Shown: positions 1 to 9,088 of the stretch, in pieces
Layout of the letters: each line of letters begins with the position of its first letter
Numbering within the stretch: position 1 is the first letter of the stretch
Source: an uncultured Lachnospiraceae bacterium
GTDB lineage: Bacteria > Bacillota > Clostridia > Lachnospirales > Lachnospiraceae
Direction of reading: 5' to 3'
NCBI GenBank assembly: GCA_948794795.1
Contig: CAQGLR010000015.1
Location: forward strand, 1-64,000
DNA: 64,000 nucleotides
Made by a program: the position numbers and the translations under genes
The notes under the pieces: generated by a model
What the model saw: the letters and a program-made list of their open reading frames with translations, nothing else
Told to the model about the DNA's origin: nothing
The model's database searches: none

Positions 1-51
1 GCAGTCATTCAGCAGTGTCCTGAATACATCATCATAAGGTGTATTTGCCAT
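1..51 (-). CDS. Start of a conserved hypothetical protein (Rpn/PD-(D/E)XK-like), cut by window edge
   Basis: Only 17 codons are inside the window, reading MANTPYDDVFRTLLNDC from an ATG at 51, with a purine-rich GAAAGGG ribosome site upstream. From memory this N-terminus resembles abundant Lachnospiraceae proteins annotated as Rpn-type recombination-promoting nuclease/transposase-like proteins. The fragment is too short to prove it. Confidence 0.45.
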   Translation of the reverse strand, partial: MANTPYDDVFRTLLNDC

Positions 52-234
52 TCTGCATACCCTTTCTATTTTATATTATATATTAACACTCTTTATTAAT
101 TTATTATATATAGCTCTATATCAAACTATAAACTGTATTTTAATAAATCTATATTTATCTAAAAAAACAGCCAATATATTACCTGATACCTTTTAGTCAT
201 TTTAATATAACATATATAACAATATACTTCAATA

Positions 235-333
235 TTTAAGTTTCCCTATTTTTTTAGTACACAAGTATTTTAGCTCTGGTAATTCTAAAGTAATATAATC
301 CTTATATAATTTTAAAAAATGAGAAAGCTCAAA
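235..333 (-). repeat. Short MITE-like element, degenerate copy
   Basis: Read on the minus strand, this 99-bp stretch aligns with the element at 41774-41858 and with both ends of the longer copy at 38234-38520. It has outer inverted ends of the type TTTGAGTTTCCCCATTTTTT, an internal CTCTGG core and a TAATATAATC block. It has no coding capacity. It is one of at least five related pieces in the window. Confidence 0.6.
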
Positions 334-385
334 ACATCAATAGTTTTTTAAATATCCATATAATTGGAAAATTATATTATAAATA

Positions 386-417
386 AGCAGAAAGCCAGCA
401 TACACTGGCTTTCTGCT
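386..417 (-). terminator. Intrinsic terminator of the 458-2950 gene
   Basis: A 13-bp perfect stem (AGCAGAAAGCCAG pairing with CTGGCTTTCTGCT) around a 6-nt loop, followed on the minus strand by TATTTATAATAT. It lies 40 bp beyond the stop codon. Confidence 0.75.
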
Positions 418-457
418 AAATAAAAATTAATGAGAAAGCAATAGAACCATATATAAA

Positions 458-2950
458 TTATTTTACCTTTACAGATTTTGTAACTGTCTTATATCCTGTT
501 TTTGTAACTTTAATTGTAATTTTTGTCCCTTTCTTAAGCTTTGATGAAGTTGTGAAAGTAAACTTCTTGCCATTTACTTTGGCATTTTTATAATTTTTAT
601 TTCCAACTTTTACCTTTACTTTAGCAGCCTTTACAGATACTGTTCCTGTTACTTTCTTCTTACCTGCTTTGGCTGTTATACCAGAAACTTTCATTGTTTT
701 TTTCTTATTGTCTTCTTTTGAAGGCTCTTCTGGATTTGCTGTTGTGCCAGGTGTCTGTGTCCCTGGATTTGCTGTTGTGCCAGGGTCTGGTGTTCCTGGT
801 TTGTCTGTACCAGGTGTTACTGTTGCCCCTGGTGCTGGTGTTGCAGAAGGGTCTGCTGACGGTGCTGGTGTTGCTGTCACTGATGGTGTTCCACCAGGTA
901 CATTTATTGCTGTATATTGTGCTGTTTTGATATTTGTAAGCTTACATTTCTCTCCTGATAATGAAATATAAACTTTCTTTCCAGCATCTACAGGGAATGT
1001 TGTATATGATGTAACACTTCCAACTGTTGTTTCAATAATAACCTTTCCATCTTTCTTAATTGCCTGTACTTTACAATCTGTGCCTGCTTTGTTATCTGCA
1101 AGCCATGTATCAAATGTAGAAGCATTTGACTGGAATGTATAACCTAAATTATTCCATGCTGCAAGTCCTGCACCTGTATTGGCATCCGCTGCCTTTGTAG
1201 TCCACGCATAAGCATCCCCACGGATAACAGCATACTCGTCATACCCTGCACCATTTACTTTAGCTTCATCACCTGCATATGCAACTACAACTGGTACTTC
1301 CCACTGGTTTGCTGCAGCAGAATACGTATTGTTCTTAAATGTAAGTGCCACACCACTATCTGTAACTTCAATACCACTTGTATGTGCTGTCCACCATCCT
1401 TCACAATCAAGCTCTAACCCTTCACCATTGTCTTCACCTGCAGGAGGAAGTGTTGGAGCTGGTGTTGGTGTTGGCATATTTACAGGATATGTTGCAATTC
1501 CAGAAGGTATTGTAATTCCTGTAAATGTTGATTCTGCAATATTAGATAATTCACACATTTCACCAGTAAGTGAAAAATAAATATTTGTACCATCTTTTTT
1601 CTCATATGGGAATGAAATAAGGTTTACAACACCATTTAAAGAAAGCTTAACTAAAATTTTACCATCTTTATACACAGCTGATGCTTCACCCTTTACACCT
1701 GCTTTATTAGATTCTAAGAATAAATTCCAGTCTGGAATTCCTCTTGTTACCCAGTTATAGCCAAGTTCATTCCACTTTTCATTATCCTTTACATATCTGC
1801 TATCTTTATTTCCATCTGCATCTTCATCATTTGGATCTATTCCACAAGCATATCCCCAGTTATCAGCACGTGCATATAATAATCCTGAATATCCTTCAAT
1901 TTTAGTTAAATCTACATAATTAATATGATGTGCAGCTGGGCTTTTTGCTTCATACACTGTCAAAGCAGGACAGTACCAGCTACTTAAAGCATTTGAATAT
2001 GTTTCACTATCAAATGTAACGGCAGCACCTTCTTCTGTAATCTCATATCCATTTGAAAATGCTGTACGGTAAAGTTCACAATCAAGCACAAGTGGCTGTT
2101 TAGCCTCTGCTGGCACTGTTGATGTAAGTTTAGCAACATCCTCTGCTGCTAATGCCGTATTATAAATACCTACATTATCCATTGAACCCTGGAAATCTGC
2201 ATCAGCAAAATATGAACCTCCAAGGTAATTATTCTTTGCAGACTTTAAAGCATTTATCAATGCTGTATAATCTGCTGCAGCACTCTGTACAAGCACACCA
2301 TCAATATATGTAGACATTGTGTTTGCATCAATTGTAACAGTAATGGTATCCCACCTGTTCTGTCTGGATGGTCGGCAATACCAGTTCCATTTATATGGTG
2401 CTGCTACTAAATTTCCAAAATAACCTAAATTATTTATATCTTCTCTTGATGAAAAACCTTGTGTAAAATGATATGCAAGAGCACATCCTTCCGCTCCCCC
2501 TCCTACTGTACTATCACCTAACATAAATATAGGAGTCCAGTCACTTATCCAGCCTGTAACCTTAATATCTGCTGTAAGTGTAATACCATTACCGAAATCA
2601 ATTTCCGAAAGATCTGCAATTTTTGCATATGTCTGGTTAACTGTTTCTCCTTTTGCCAGGTTCAGTACACCATCTGTAACATTAGCTCCACCTGCAAGTT
2701 CAAGCCCTTCTGTACTGTCAAACGTATAGCTTATTGCTGGTTGTGTTGCAACATTAGAAAAATTAGTTCCTGGAGCATCTGCACCAGCTTTTCTGTTATT
2801 ATTTACTGAATCTGAATACCCACTTTCAATTCTCTGGCTTGTTATGCCAAGTTCTTTTGCATCTGCACTAGCTTCTATGCCAGGCAGTACAGGAACTGCA
2901 GTAACTGCCATGCTTACAGCCAGAAGCTTGGCTAAAAACTTTTTCTCCAT
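458..2950 (-). CDS. Secreted modular LamG protein with two repeated modules (830 aa)
   Basis: Probably an extracellular carbohydrate-binding protein; no catalytic domain is recognised. The start is fixed by GGAGG 8 nt upstream. Order: signal peptide (about 1-31); a LamG/concanavalin-A-like domain (about 70-278, ending in the usual VGIYNTALxxxDVAxL pattern); two modules of about 170-200 residues (286-490 and 514-690), each with a D-C-E start, an Y-A-x-x-R-x-D-x-Y/W-x-W/Y core and an F/Y-S-L-S/T-G-E-x-C end; a Thr/Pro/Gly linker; and a lysine-rich C-terminal beta domain (750-830). It shares all these modules with its two upstream neighbours. No LPXTG motif is seen, so how it stays at the surface is unclear. 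Polysaccharide binding is inferred from LamG and from the arabinan locus next door. Confidence 0.8.
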   Translation of the reverse strand: MEKKFLAKLLAVSMAVTAVPVLPGIEASADAKELGITSQRIESGYSDSVNNNRKAGADAPGTNFSNVATQPAISYTFDSTEGLELAGGANVTDGVLNLAKGETVNQTYAKIADLSEIDFGNGITLTADIKVTGWISDWTPIFMLGDSTVGGGAEGCALAYHFTQGFSSREDINNLGYFGNLVAAPYKWNWYCRPSRQNRWDTITVTIDANTMSTYIDGVLVQSAAADYTALINALKSAKNNYLGGSYFADADFQGSMDNVGIYNTALAAEDVAKLTSTVPAEAKQPLVLDCELYRTAFSNGYEITEEGAAVTFDSETYSNALSSWYCPALTVYEAKSPAAHHINYVDLTKIEGYSGLLYARADNWGYACGIDPNDEDADGNKDSRYVKDNEKWNELGYNWVTRGIPDWNLFLESNKAGVKGEASAVYKDGKILVKLSLNGVVNLISFPYEKKDGTNIYFSLTGEMCELSNIAESTFTGITIPSGIATYPVNMPTPTPAPTLPPAGEDNGEGLELDCEGWWTAHTSGIEVTDSGVALTFKNNTYSAAANQWEVPVVVAYAGDEAKVNGAGYDEYAVIRGDAYAWTTKAADANTGAGLAAWNNLGYTFQSNASTFDTWLADNKAGTDCKVQAIKKDGKVIIETTVGSVTSYTTFPVDAGKKVYISLSGEKCKLTNIKTAQYTAINVPGGTPSVTATPAPSADPSATPAPGATVTPGTDKPGTPDPGTTANPGTQTPGTTANPEEPSKEDNKKKTMKVSGITAKAGKKKVTGTVSVKAAKVKVKVGNKNYKNAKVNGKKFTFTTSSKLKKGTKITIKVTKTGYKTVTKSVKVK

Positions 2951-3488
2951 AAAAAATTTCCTCCATTTTTATATTTCAAACCATAAAACGTTACACCAGA
3001 CAGGTACTTCTTATTTCTAGCCAACGCAGTTTTAATAATTTGCTAAATAAAATTTCTGCTAATATGCTAATATATTTATACCAATTAATGCAAACAATAA
3101 AAACATGCTTAATAAAACCAGACAACCTGCTGGCATTAAACAAAAAATAACTGGTATATTAGATTTGCAAACTTATTCTATATTTAGATATTAGCTTGCA
3201 TATGCAAATTAGCTATATAAAAACGCAGGAAATTTCCATGCTTTTATTTATTATTCTGTTTTAAATATATATGTACATCTTTCCAGCCACTTATCACTTA
3301 ATTGTTTATTAAAAACTTATATTTATATATCTTCCCAAACATAATACTATATACAGGGAGCGGTTTCCACCAACTCCCTGATATAGAAAATTAATGAGAA
3401 AACAATAAAACTCTTATAATGGCTAAGACATACTAAACTATTGCTAATTATGCCTTGGATAATCATGTATGAATATCCTGGATTCCAG
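2951..3488. other. 538-bp intergenic region, leader of the 458-2950 gene
   Basis: No gene is seen. On the minus strand a TGG-TATAAA extended -10 with poor -35 lies near 3083-3090. It sits in a block very similar to one upstream of the GH43 gene at 14840. An imperfect inverted repeat (CTATATACAGGGAG and its complement, 3347-3386) could be a terminator for the 3489-6467 gene but lacks a U tract. An AAAACGTTAC sequence near 2996 resembles half of a LacI-type site. Confidence 0.4.
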
Positions 3489-6467
3489 TTATTTTACCTT
3501 TACTGTTTTTGTAACTGTTTTATAGCCTGATTTCGTTACTTTAATAGTTATTTTTGTTCCTTTCTTAAGCTTTGATGAAACTGTGAAAGTGAACTTCTTG
3601 CCATTTACTTTGGCATTTTTATATTTGTTATTTCCAACTTTTACTTGTACTTTTGTACCCTTTACAGACAAGTTTCCAGTAACTTTTTTCTTTCCTGTCT
3701 TTGCTGTTATACCAGAAACCTTCATTGTCTTTTTCTTATTATCTTCTTCTGAAGGCTCTTCTGGTGTATCTGTTGTGCCAGGTGTCTGTGTCCCAGGATC
3801 AACTGTTGTTCCTGGTGCTGGTGTTGTGCCAGGTGTTGCTGTTGCCCCTGGTGCTGGTGTTGTGCCAGGCTCTGGTGTTGCTGCTGGATCTGTTGATGGA
3901 GCTGGTGTTGCTGTAGCTGATGGTACTTCACCAGGTAAATTTATTGCTGTATACTGGGCTGTTTTAATATTTGTAAGTTTACATTTCTCTCCTGATAATG
4001 AAATATAAACTTTCTTTCCAGCATCTACAGGGAATGTTGTATATGATGTAACACTTCCAACTGTTGTTTCAATAATAACCTTTCCATCTTTCTTAATTGC
4101 CTGTACTTTACAATCTGTGCCTGCTTTGTTATCTGCAAGCCATGTATCAAATGTAGAAGCATTTGACTGGAATGTATAACCTAAATTACTCCATGCTGCA
4201 AGTCCTGCACCTGTATTGGCATCTGCTGCCTTTGTAGTCCATGCATAAGCATCCCCACGGATAACAGCATACTCATCATACCCTGCGCCATTTACTTTAG
4301 CTTCATCACCTGCGTATGCAACTACAACTGGTACTTCCCACTGGTTTGCCGCAGCAGAATATGTATTATTCTTAAATGTAAGTGCTACACCATCTGATGT
4401 AACTTCAATTCCACTTGTATGTGCTGTCCACCATCCTTCACAATCAAGCTCTACTCCTTCACTATTGTCTTCACCTGCAGGAGGAAGAGTTGGAGCTGGT
4501 GTTGGTGTTGGTAAAATTACAGGATATGTTGCAATGCCAGAAGGTATTGTAATTCCTGTAAATGTTGATGTTGCAATATCTGATAATGTACACATTTCAC
4601 CAGTAAGTGAAAAATACACATTTTTGCCTTCTTTCTTTTCATATGGGAATGAAATAAGGTTTGTAACTCCATTTACAGAAAGCTTTACTAAAATTTTACC
4701 ATCTTTATATACAGCAGATGCTTCACATGGTACACCTGCTTTGTTAGCTTCCCTGAATAAATCCCAGTTTGGAAGTCCTCTGGCTACCCAGTTATATCCT
4801 TCCTCACTCCATTTTGGACAATTAATTCTATATTCGTCATTATCATTACCAAGGGCATATCCCCAGTTATCAGCACGTGCATATAATAATTCTGAATATC
4901 CAGCTGTTGCTTTAAATACAGTATCTGAAACATTATGCTCTGATGGAACTTCTGCTTCATATACTACTAATGCAGGACTATTCCAGTTAAATGCAGCATC
5001 AGCATATGTTTTGCTATTAAATGTAACAGCTACACCATCTGAAGTAATCTCATTGCCACCAGAAAATGCCACACGGTAATCTTTACAATCTAATTTGTCT
5101 GGTCCAAGAACAATATCAGCTGGTTCATTAGCATCTGTAAATTTATTCTCTGTAGCACTGCAAGTATAATTTTCAACTGTACAGTTTTCTCCTGTTAATG
5201 CTAAATATACATCTTTTTCAGCTGGAACAGTAAACTTTGCAAATGTAACAAGAGTACCAGCAGTTATCTTCATATATACATTTGTACCCTCTTTGTAAGC
5301 TTCTACAATATAATCATTAAACTCTTTCTGTGTAGGTGTCCAGTCTTTTACTGCTTCCTCTGTTTCTGCTGCAGTTGGGTTATATGTTGTAGCTCCCTGG
5401 CCCCAGTATTTAACGCCATTCCAGCCATTGTAGTCTGACCTCATAACACCATACTCAGTATATCCGTTTGTTGGTTCTGCTCCTGGTGCAAGTCCTACAT
5501 TTCCTACCTTTCCATCATCACTTGAAAATACTGCATAAACAGGAACTTCATACCTTAAACTTCCATTGCTCTTAGCTTTAAATTTTAAAGTAATACCATC
5601 TTCGGTTATTTTTTCCCCATCAAGAAACTTAGTCCAAAATCCCTCAAATGTTACACTATTCTCTGTATCTCCAGGTTTATCAGTTCCAGGATTATCAGTT
5701 CCTGGTTCATCTGTTCCCGGATTGTCTGTTCCTGGTGTATCAGTTCCTGGTTCACCTGGCTTTGTATCTTCTGGTACAATATTAGTATATTGTACACTTT
5801 GTATATCACTAACTGTACAACCTTCACCAGTTAATGAAATATAGAATTTATCACTTCCAGTATATGGAAATGATGTCAAGGTCTTAACTGTATCATTAGT
5901 AAATTCAATGTATACTTTATTATTCTTTTTAACTGCCTGTATTTTACAATTTACACCAGCCTTATTTCTTGTCAGCCATCCAGCCCAAGCACCATCTACA
6001 TCCCATGATTCAGGAAATGTTGATTGCATATCATATCCAGCAGCTTCCCATCCAGGTGTACGGACATCTGTTTTTTGTCCTGGTTTCATTGTCCATGCAA
6101 AGTCATCTGAACGTATAACTGCATATTCATCATAACCTGTACCCTGTACCTTAGCTTCACTTCCAGAATATGCAATTATACTTGGTGTTTTAAAATTATC
6201 AACAGCATCTTGGACACTAGTATTTTTAAACGTAAAAGCTATGCCTTCCTCTGTAACCTCAGAACCTTCTGAAAACTTTGTCCACCAACCTTCAAGAGTA
6301 ATGCTAGTTTCTTTATCAATCCCAGCACCACGGTTACTTTTTACTAAACTTAAATACCCCCCCCCGGTTTTCTGGCTTGCTGCATCAGCTTCAGCGCCAG
6401 GCAGGGCAGGAGTTGCTGTAAGAACTAAACTTGCAGCTAAAACTTTTGCTAAAAACTTTCTGTTCAT
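3489..6467 (-). CDS. Secreted protein with four tandem repeated modules (992 aa)
   Basis: Paralogue of the 458-2950 protein without LamG. The ATG at 6467 is preferred over one nine codons upstream: GGATGGAG precedes it and the protein then begins MNRKFLAKVL like its sisters. After the signal peptide come four copies of the 170-residue module (roughly 55-235, 275-455, 465-650, 680-850). They are separated by PGTDNPGTDEP-type repeats and a TPTPAPTLPPAG linker, with a second Thr/Pro/Ala linker and the common lysine-rich C-terminal domain at the end. The fourth module is nearly identical at DNA level to the second module of the 458-2950 gene. Function is unknown; multivalent glycan binding at the cell surface is inferred. 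Confidence 0.8.
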   Translation of the reverse strand: MNRKFLAKVLAASLVLTATPALPGAEADAASQKTGGGYLSLVKSNRGAGIDKETSITLEGWWTKFSEGSEVTEEGIAFTFKNTSVQDAVDNFKTPSIIAYSGSEAKVQGTGYDEYAVIRSDDFAWTMKPGQKTDVRTPGWEAAGYDMQSTFPESWDVDGAWAGWLTRNKAGVNCKIQAVKKNNKVYIEFTNDTVKTLTSFPYTGSDKFYISLTGEGCTVSDIQSVQYTNIVPEDTKPGEPGTDTPGTDNPGTDEPGTDNPGTDKPGDTENSVTFEGFWTKFLDGEKITEDGITLKFKAKSNGSLRYEVPVYAVFSSDDGKVGNVGLAPGAEPTNGYTEYGVMRSDYNGWNGVKYWGQGATTYNPTAAETEEAVKDWTPTQKEFNDYIVEAYKEGTNVYMKITAGTLVTFAKFTVPAEKDVYLALTGENCTVENYTCSATENKFTDANEPADIVLGPDKLDCKDYRVAFSGGNEITSDGVAVTFNSKTYADAAFNWNSPALVVYEAEVPSEHNVSDTVFKATAGYSELLYARADNWGYALGNDNDEYRINCPKWSEEGYNWVARGLPNWDLFREANKAGVPCEASAVYKDGKILVKLSVNGVTNLISFPYEKKEGKNVYFSLTGEMCTLSDIATSTFTGITIPSGIATYPVILPTPTPAPTLPPAGEDNSEGVELDCEGWWTAHTSGIEVTSDGVALTFKNNTYSAAANQWEVPVVVAYAGDEAKVNGAGYDEYAVIRGDAYAWTTKAADANTGAGLAAWSNLGYTFQSNASTFDTWLADNKAGTDCKVQAIKKDGKVIIETTVGSVTSYTTFPVDAGKKVYISLSGEKCKLTNIKTAQYTAINLPGEVPSATATPAPSTDPAATPEPGTTPAPGATATPGTTPAPGTTVDPGTQTPGTTDTPEEPSEEDNKKKTMKVSGITAKTGKKKVTGNLSVKGTKVQVKVGNNKYKNAKVNGKKFTFTVSSKLKKGTKITIKVTKSGYKTVTKTVKVK

Positions 6468-6563
6468 AATAACTCCATCCTTTCTTTTTTGCATTTTTAA
6501 AATTTACTTCCAAGTTCCCTGTCCCTGTTACCAGGAGCAGGAACCTTGTTGCAGATATAATTT

Positions 6564-8261
6564 TTATTTAACCTTTACACTCTTTGTTGTTGCTTTATAT
6601 CCACTCTTTGTTGCCTTAATTGTTACTTTTGTGCCTTTTTTAAGCTTGCTTGTTGTAAATGTGAATTTCTTGCCATTTACCTTAGCAGCTTTATATTTAG
6701 CACTGCCTACTTTAACTGTTACCTTTGCACCACTTACTGAAAGCTTACCAGTAATTTTCTTTGCGTTTGCTTTAGCAGTAATGCCTGATATAGAAATAGA
6801 TTTTTTAACTGTAACTTCTGGTTCATCATCACCAGTATTGTCATTGCCAGTATTATCATTATTATCATTATTGTTGTCACCAACATTGTTATTATCATTA
6901 TTACCTGGCTCTTCAGGTGTTGTACCCTTTGCTGATGTAAGTGCTGCAACATCTGTTGCTGTCAATGCTGTATTATAGATACCTACATTATCAAGTGAAC
7001 CCTGGAAATCAGGGTCTGCTGCCCAGTATGAGCTTCCAAGATAATTATTCTTTGCTGCCTTAAGTGCACTCATTAATGTGCCAAAACCTGTTTCAGCACT
7101 CTGCACAAGTACACCATTAACATATGTAGCCATCTTCTCTTCATCAATGGTAACAGTAATTGTATCCCATCTGTTCTGGCTTGTTGCATTTTTATACCAG
7201 TCCCATGCATAAGGTGCTGCTATGCCATTTCCAAAGTACCCTGCCTCACTCACATCTTCTCTTGATGAAAAGCCCTGTGTAAAGTGGTATGCAAGTGTAC
7301 ATCCTTCTTTTTCACCTGCAAGTTTGCCATCACCAAGCATAAATATTGGTGTCCAGTCACTTATATATCCTGTAACTTTTACATCTGCTGTAAGAGTAAT
7401 TCCATTACTGAAATCAAATGAAGATAAATCTGCAATTTTTGCATATGTTTCATTATGTGTTTCCTTAGTTGCAAGGTTTAATACACCATCTGCAACTTTT
7501 GCCTCTCCAGCAAGCTCAAGCCCGTCTGCACTGTCAAATGTATAACTAACTACAGGCTGTGTTGTAATTGCTGAAAAGTTTGTCCCTGCTGCATCTCCTC
7601 CTGGTGCTGGTGTTGCAGGAGCAGCTGGTGCATCTGGCACAACACTTGCAAGCTCAGAAGGCACCTCAAAACTTACATAATCAGATGTATTTACACCAGA
7701 TAATGTACACTGCTCACCTGTAAGTGATAAATAAGCTGTCTTTCCTTCTGCTACTGGAGTAGCCGCATATGTAACCAGTCCGCCTGCATTTATCTTCATA
7801 AATACAGTATTATCTTTTCTTATAGCAGAAACCTCATAGTCTGAACCTGCCTTATTAGCAGCAAGCCATCCTGCAAAGTCATATGCCCCTAAATCTGTAT
7901 CAGCTTTCCATGCTGTAGTACCTGTTTTGCCTGCGCCGTCCCAGCCATATGCATCTGAACGCATAACACCATACTCTGTATAGCCTGCACCATTTACAAC
8001 AGGTTCATCACCTGTATAAACAACAAAAACAGGGGTATGCCAGTTATCTGTGGCTGCATCATTTGTTTTATTTTTAAATTTAATAGTAACGCCTTCTGTC
8101 CCTACTGCAACACCTTTTGTATGTGCTGTAAAGAAAACAGCACAGTCAAGTGATGCAGCAATCTCCTCTGCTGACACTGTGCTTGTATTTACTGGTACTA
8201 CTGGAGCTACTGTAAATGCAAGCGTTGCAGCAAGTATTGCTGCTAGAAATCTTTTTCTCAT
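6564..8261 (-). CDS. Secreted module + LamG protein (565 aa)
   Basis: Third member of the paralogous set and first in transcription order. AAGGAGG stands before the ATG. Order: signal peptide (1-31), one repeated module (about 36-205), a short Pro/Ala linker, a LamG domain (about 230-440) very similar to that of the 458-2950 protein but placed after rather than before the module, an Asn/Asp-rich linker (448-480) and the common C-terminal domain (482-565). A consensus promoter lies 57-85 bp upstream. The next gene (3489-6467) begins 97 bp downstream, with an imperfect hairpin (about 6510-6551) in the gap, so the two may be co-transcribed with attenuation. Binding of plant polysaccharide is inference. 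Confidence 0.8.
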   Translation of the reverse strand: MRKRFLAAILAATLAFTVAPVVPVNTSTVSAEEIAASLDCAVFFTAHTKGVAVGTEGVTIKFKNKTNDAATDNWHTPVFVVYTGDEPVVNGAGYTEYGVMRSDAYGWDGAGKTGTTAWKADTDLGAYDFAGWLAANKAGSDYEVSAIRKDNTVFMKINAGGLVTYAATPVAEGKTAYLSLTGEQCTLSGVNTSDYVSFEVPSELASVVPDAPAAPATPAPGGDAAGTNFSAITTQPVVSYTFDSADGLELAGEAKVADGVLNLATKETHNETYAKIADLSSFDFSNGITLTADVKVTGYISDWTPIFMLGDGKLAGEKEGCTLAYHFTQGFSSREDVSEAGYFGNGIAAPYAWDWYKNATSQNRWDTITVTIDEEKMATYVNGVLVQSAETGFGTLMSALKAAKNNYLGSSYWAADPDFQGSLDNVGIYNTALTATDVAALTSAKGTTPEEPGNNDNNNVGDNNNDNNDNTGNDNTGDDEPEVTVKKSISISGITAKANAKKITGKLSVSGAKVTVKVGSAKYKAAKVNGKKFTFTTSKLKKGTKVTIKATKSGYKATTKSVKVK

Positions 8262-8317
8262 AACTTTTATCTCCTCCTTAAATATTAATCTTTTTGTAAA
8301 TTACTTTAGCTTTTATT

Positions 8318-8346
8318 AGATTACCATGCAATTCCATAAAAGTCAA
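8318..8346 (-). promoter_or_regulatory. Promoter of the 6564-8261 gene
   Basis: On the minus strand TTGACT (8341-8346), 17 bp, TAATCT (8318-8323). From the -35 through the transcribed start it closely resembles the promoter of the ABC operon (35937-35965), sharing TTGACTTTT, a GTAAT block and AAGCTAAAGTA. Confidence 0.7.
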
Positions 8347-8488
8347 CAGAATAATTAAGCTTTACACAGATTATTTTAACATATTGCACAAATTTAATTG
8401 CATTTTAATAAATTCCATTCCCAGTTTTACACAATAAAAAAGCTATATGCAGAGTTGCAATATAGCATTACATTCGTTTTGGTATATA

Positions 8489-8517
8489 TTGTATTTTATA
8501 ATTACTTATGCTAAAAT
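8489..8517 (+). promoter_or_regulatory. Promoter of first type I toxin-like gene
   Basis: TTGTAT (8489-8494), 17 bp, TAAAAT (8512-8517) with an extended TGC before the -10. The second module has the same arrangement at 8890-8918. Confidence 0.65.
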
Positions 8518-8594
8518 AATATAGTATTAATTGAAAAGAAAGCAGATGCAGTTTCTTCGCATCTTTTGCCCTCTAGTTTCCAGGGAGGGAGGGG

Positions 8595-8729
8595 ATGCTT
8601 ATGGATACAATGGAAGTTTTAACTTTATTGTTAGTAGTTTTTACTGCTTTATCTTACATAGATAACCATAATAACAAAAAGAAACAGCATCTACTCTTTG
8701 ACACGGAGATGCTATTTCTATATCTCTAA
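8595..8729 (+). CDS. Holin-like type I toxin peptide, stop codon lost (42-44 aa)
   Basis: A purine-only ribosome site (GGGAGGGAGGGG) runs directly into two in-frame ATGs (8595, 8601). The peptide begins M-D-T-M-E-V-L, has one hydrophobic segment (LTLLLVVFTALSYI) and then DNHNNKKK. This layout is typical of small membrane toxins of the Hol-Tox/TxpA kind (family assignment from memory). The twin copy at 8996 ends at this lysine cluster with TAG. Here TAG is CAG, adding QHLLFDTEMLFLYL, which is encoded by the antisense terminator hairpin. The changed tail may weaken or inactivate this copy. Confidence 0.65.
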   Translation: MLMDTMEVLTLLLVVFTALSYIDNHNNKKKQHLLFDTEMLFLYL

Positions 8730-8769
8730 CTGAGGGCATAACTGGAATCACATTTCCAGTTCCCTTTCT
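8676..8769 (-). ncRNA. Antisense RNA of first toxin module
   Basis: On the minus strand TTGAAA (8799-8804), 17 bp, TATAAT (8776-8781) predicts a start near 8769. The RNA would end at a strong intrinsic terminator: a stem (8707-8718 with 8681-8692) followed by TTTTT. It overlaps the 3' part of the toxin message, so it can act as a type I antitoxin. Ends are predicted, not measured. Confidence 0.65.
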
Positions 8770-8787
8770 GAGTAGATTATACAACAT

Positions 8788-8814
8788 GGGGCTTTGTTTT
8801 TCAAGCCCCTTATT
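8788..8814 (+). terminator. Terminator of first toxin mRNA
   Basis: GGGGCTT and AAGCCCC-type arms around a short loop, followed by TTATTTATT. It overlaps the -35/spacer of the antisense promoter, so the two transcription units are fully interlocked. Confidence 0.6.
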
Positions 8815-8889
8815 TATTATATAATATATTTTACTATCAAGCTAATAACACTATACCATAATATTATGTTACAACCGTCCTCTTTTGTA

Positions 8890-8918
8890 TTGAATTGTAC
8901 ATCTGCTTATGCTAAAAT
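8890..8918 (+). promoter_or_regulatory. Promoter of second type I toxin-like gene
   Basis: TTGAAT (8890-8895), 17 bp, TAAAAT (8913-8918) with extended TGC. The region downstream is nearly identical to that of copy one. Confidence 0.65.
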
Positions 8919-8995
8919 AATATAGTATTAATTGAAAAGAAAGCAGATGCAGTTTCTTCGCATCTTTTGCCCTCTAGTTTCTAAGGAGGGAGGGG

Positions 8996-9088
8996 ATGCT
9001 TATGGATACAATGGAAGTTTTAACTTTATTGTTAGTAATTTTCACTGCCCTGTCTTACATAGACAACCATAATAGCAAAAAGAAATAG
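8996..9088 (+). CDS. Holin-like type I toxin peptide (28-30 aa)
   Basis: The intact copy. It has an AAGGAGGGAGGGG ribosome site, ATGs at 8996 and 9002, and a stop TAG at 9086-9088. The peptide has a single hydrophobic segment (LTLLLVIFTALSYI) and a short polar, lysine-rich tail, which is the expected shape for a membrane-acting toxin. Upstream, the leader can fold AGATGC with GCATCT (about 8945-8965), which might hide the ribosome site as in known type I systems. Chromosomal location in an intergenic gap next to surface-protein genes. Toxicity is inferred from form only. Confidence 0.7.
   Translation: MLMDTMEVLTLLLVIFTALSYIDNHNSKKK

Noticed and set aside
4465..5079. 204-residue open frame opposite the 3489-6467 gene
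   Set aside because: It mirrors codon bias of the real gene on the other strand and has no ribosome site or recognisable domain. The same holds for other long antisense frames in this gene family.
5670..5770. Short tandem repeats as a satellite
   Set aside because: They encode the PGTDNPGTDEP linker in frame, a normal surface-protein linker.
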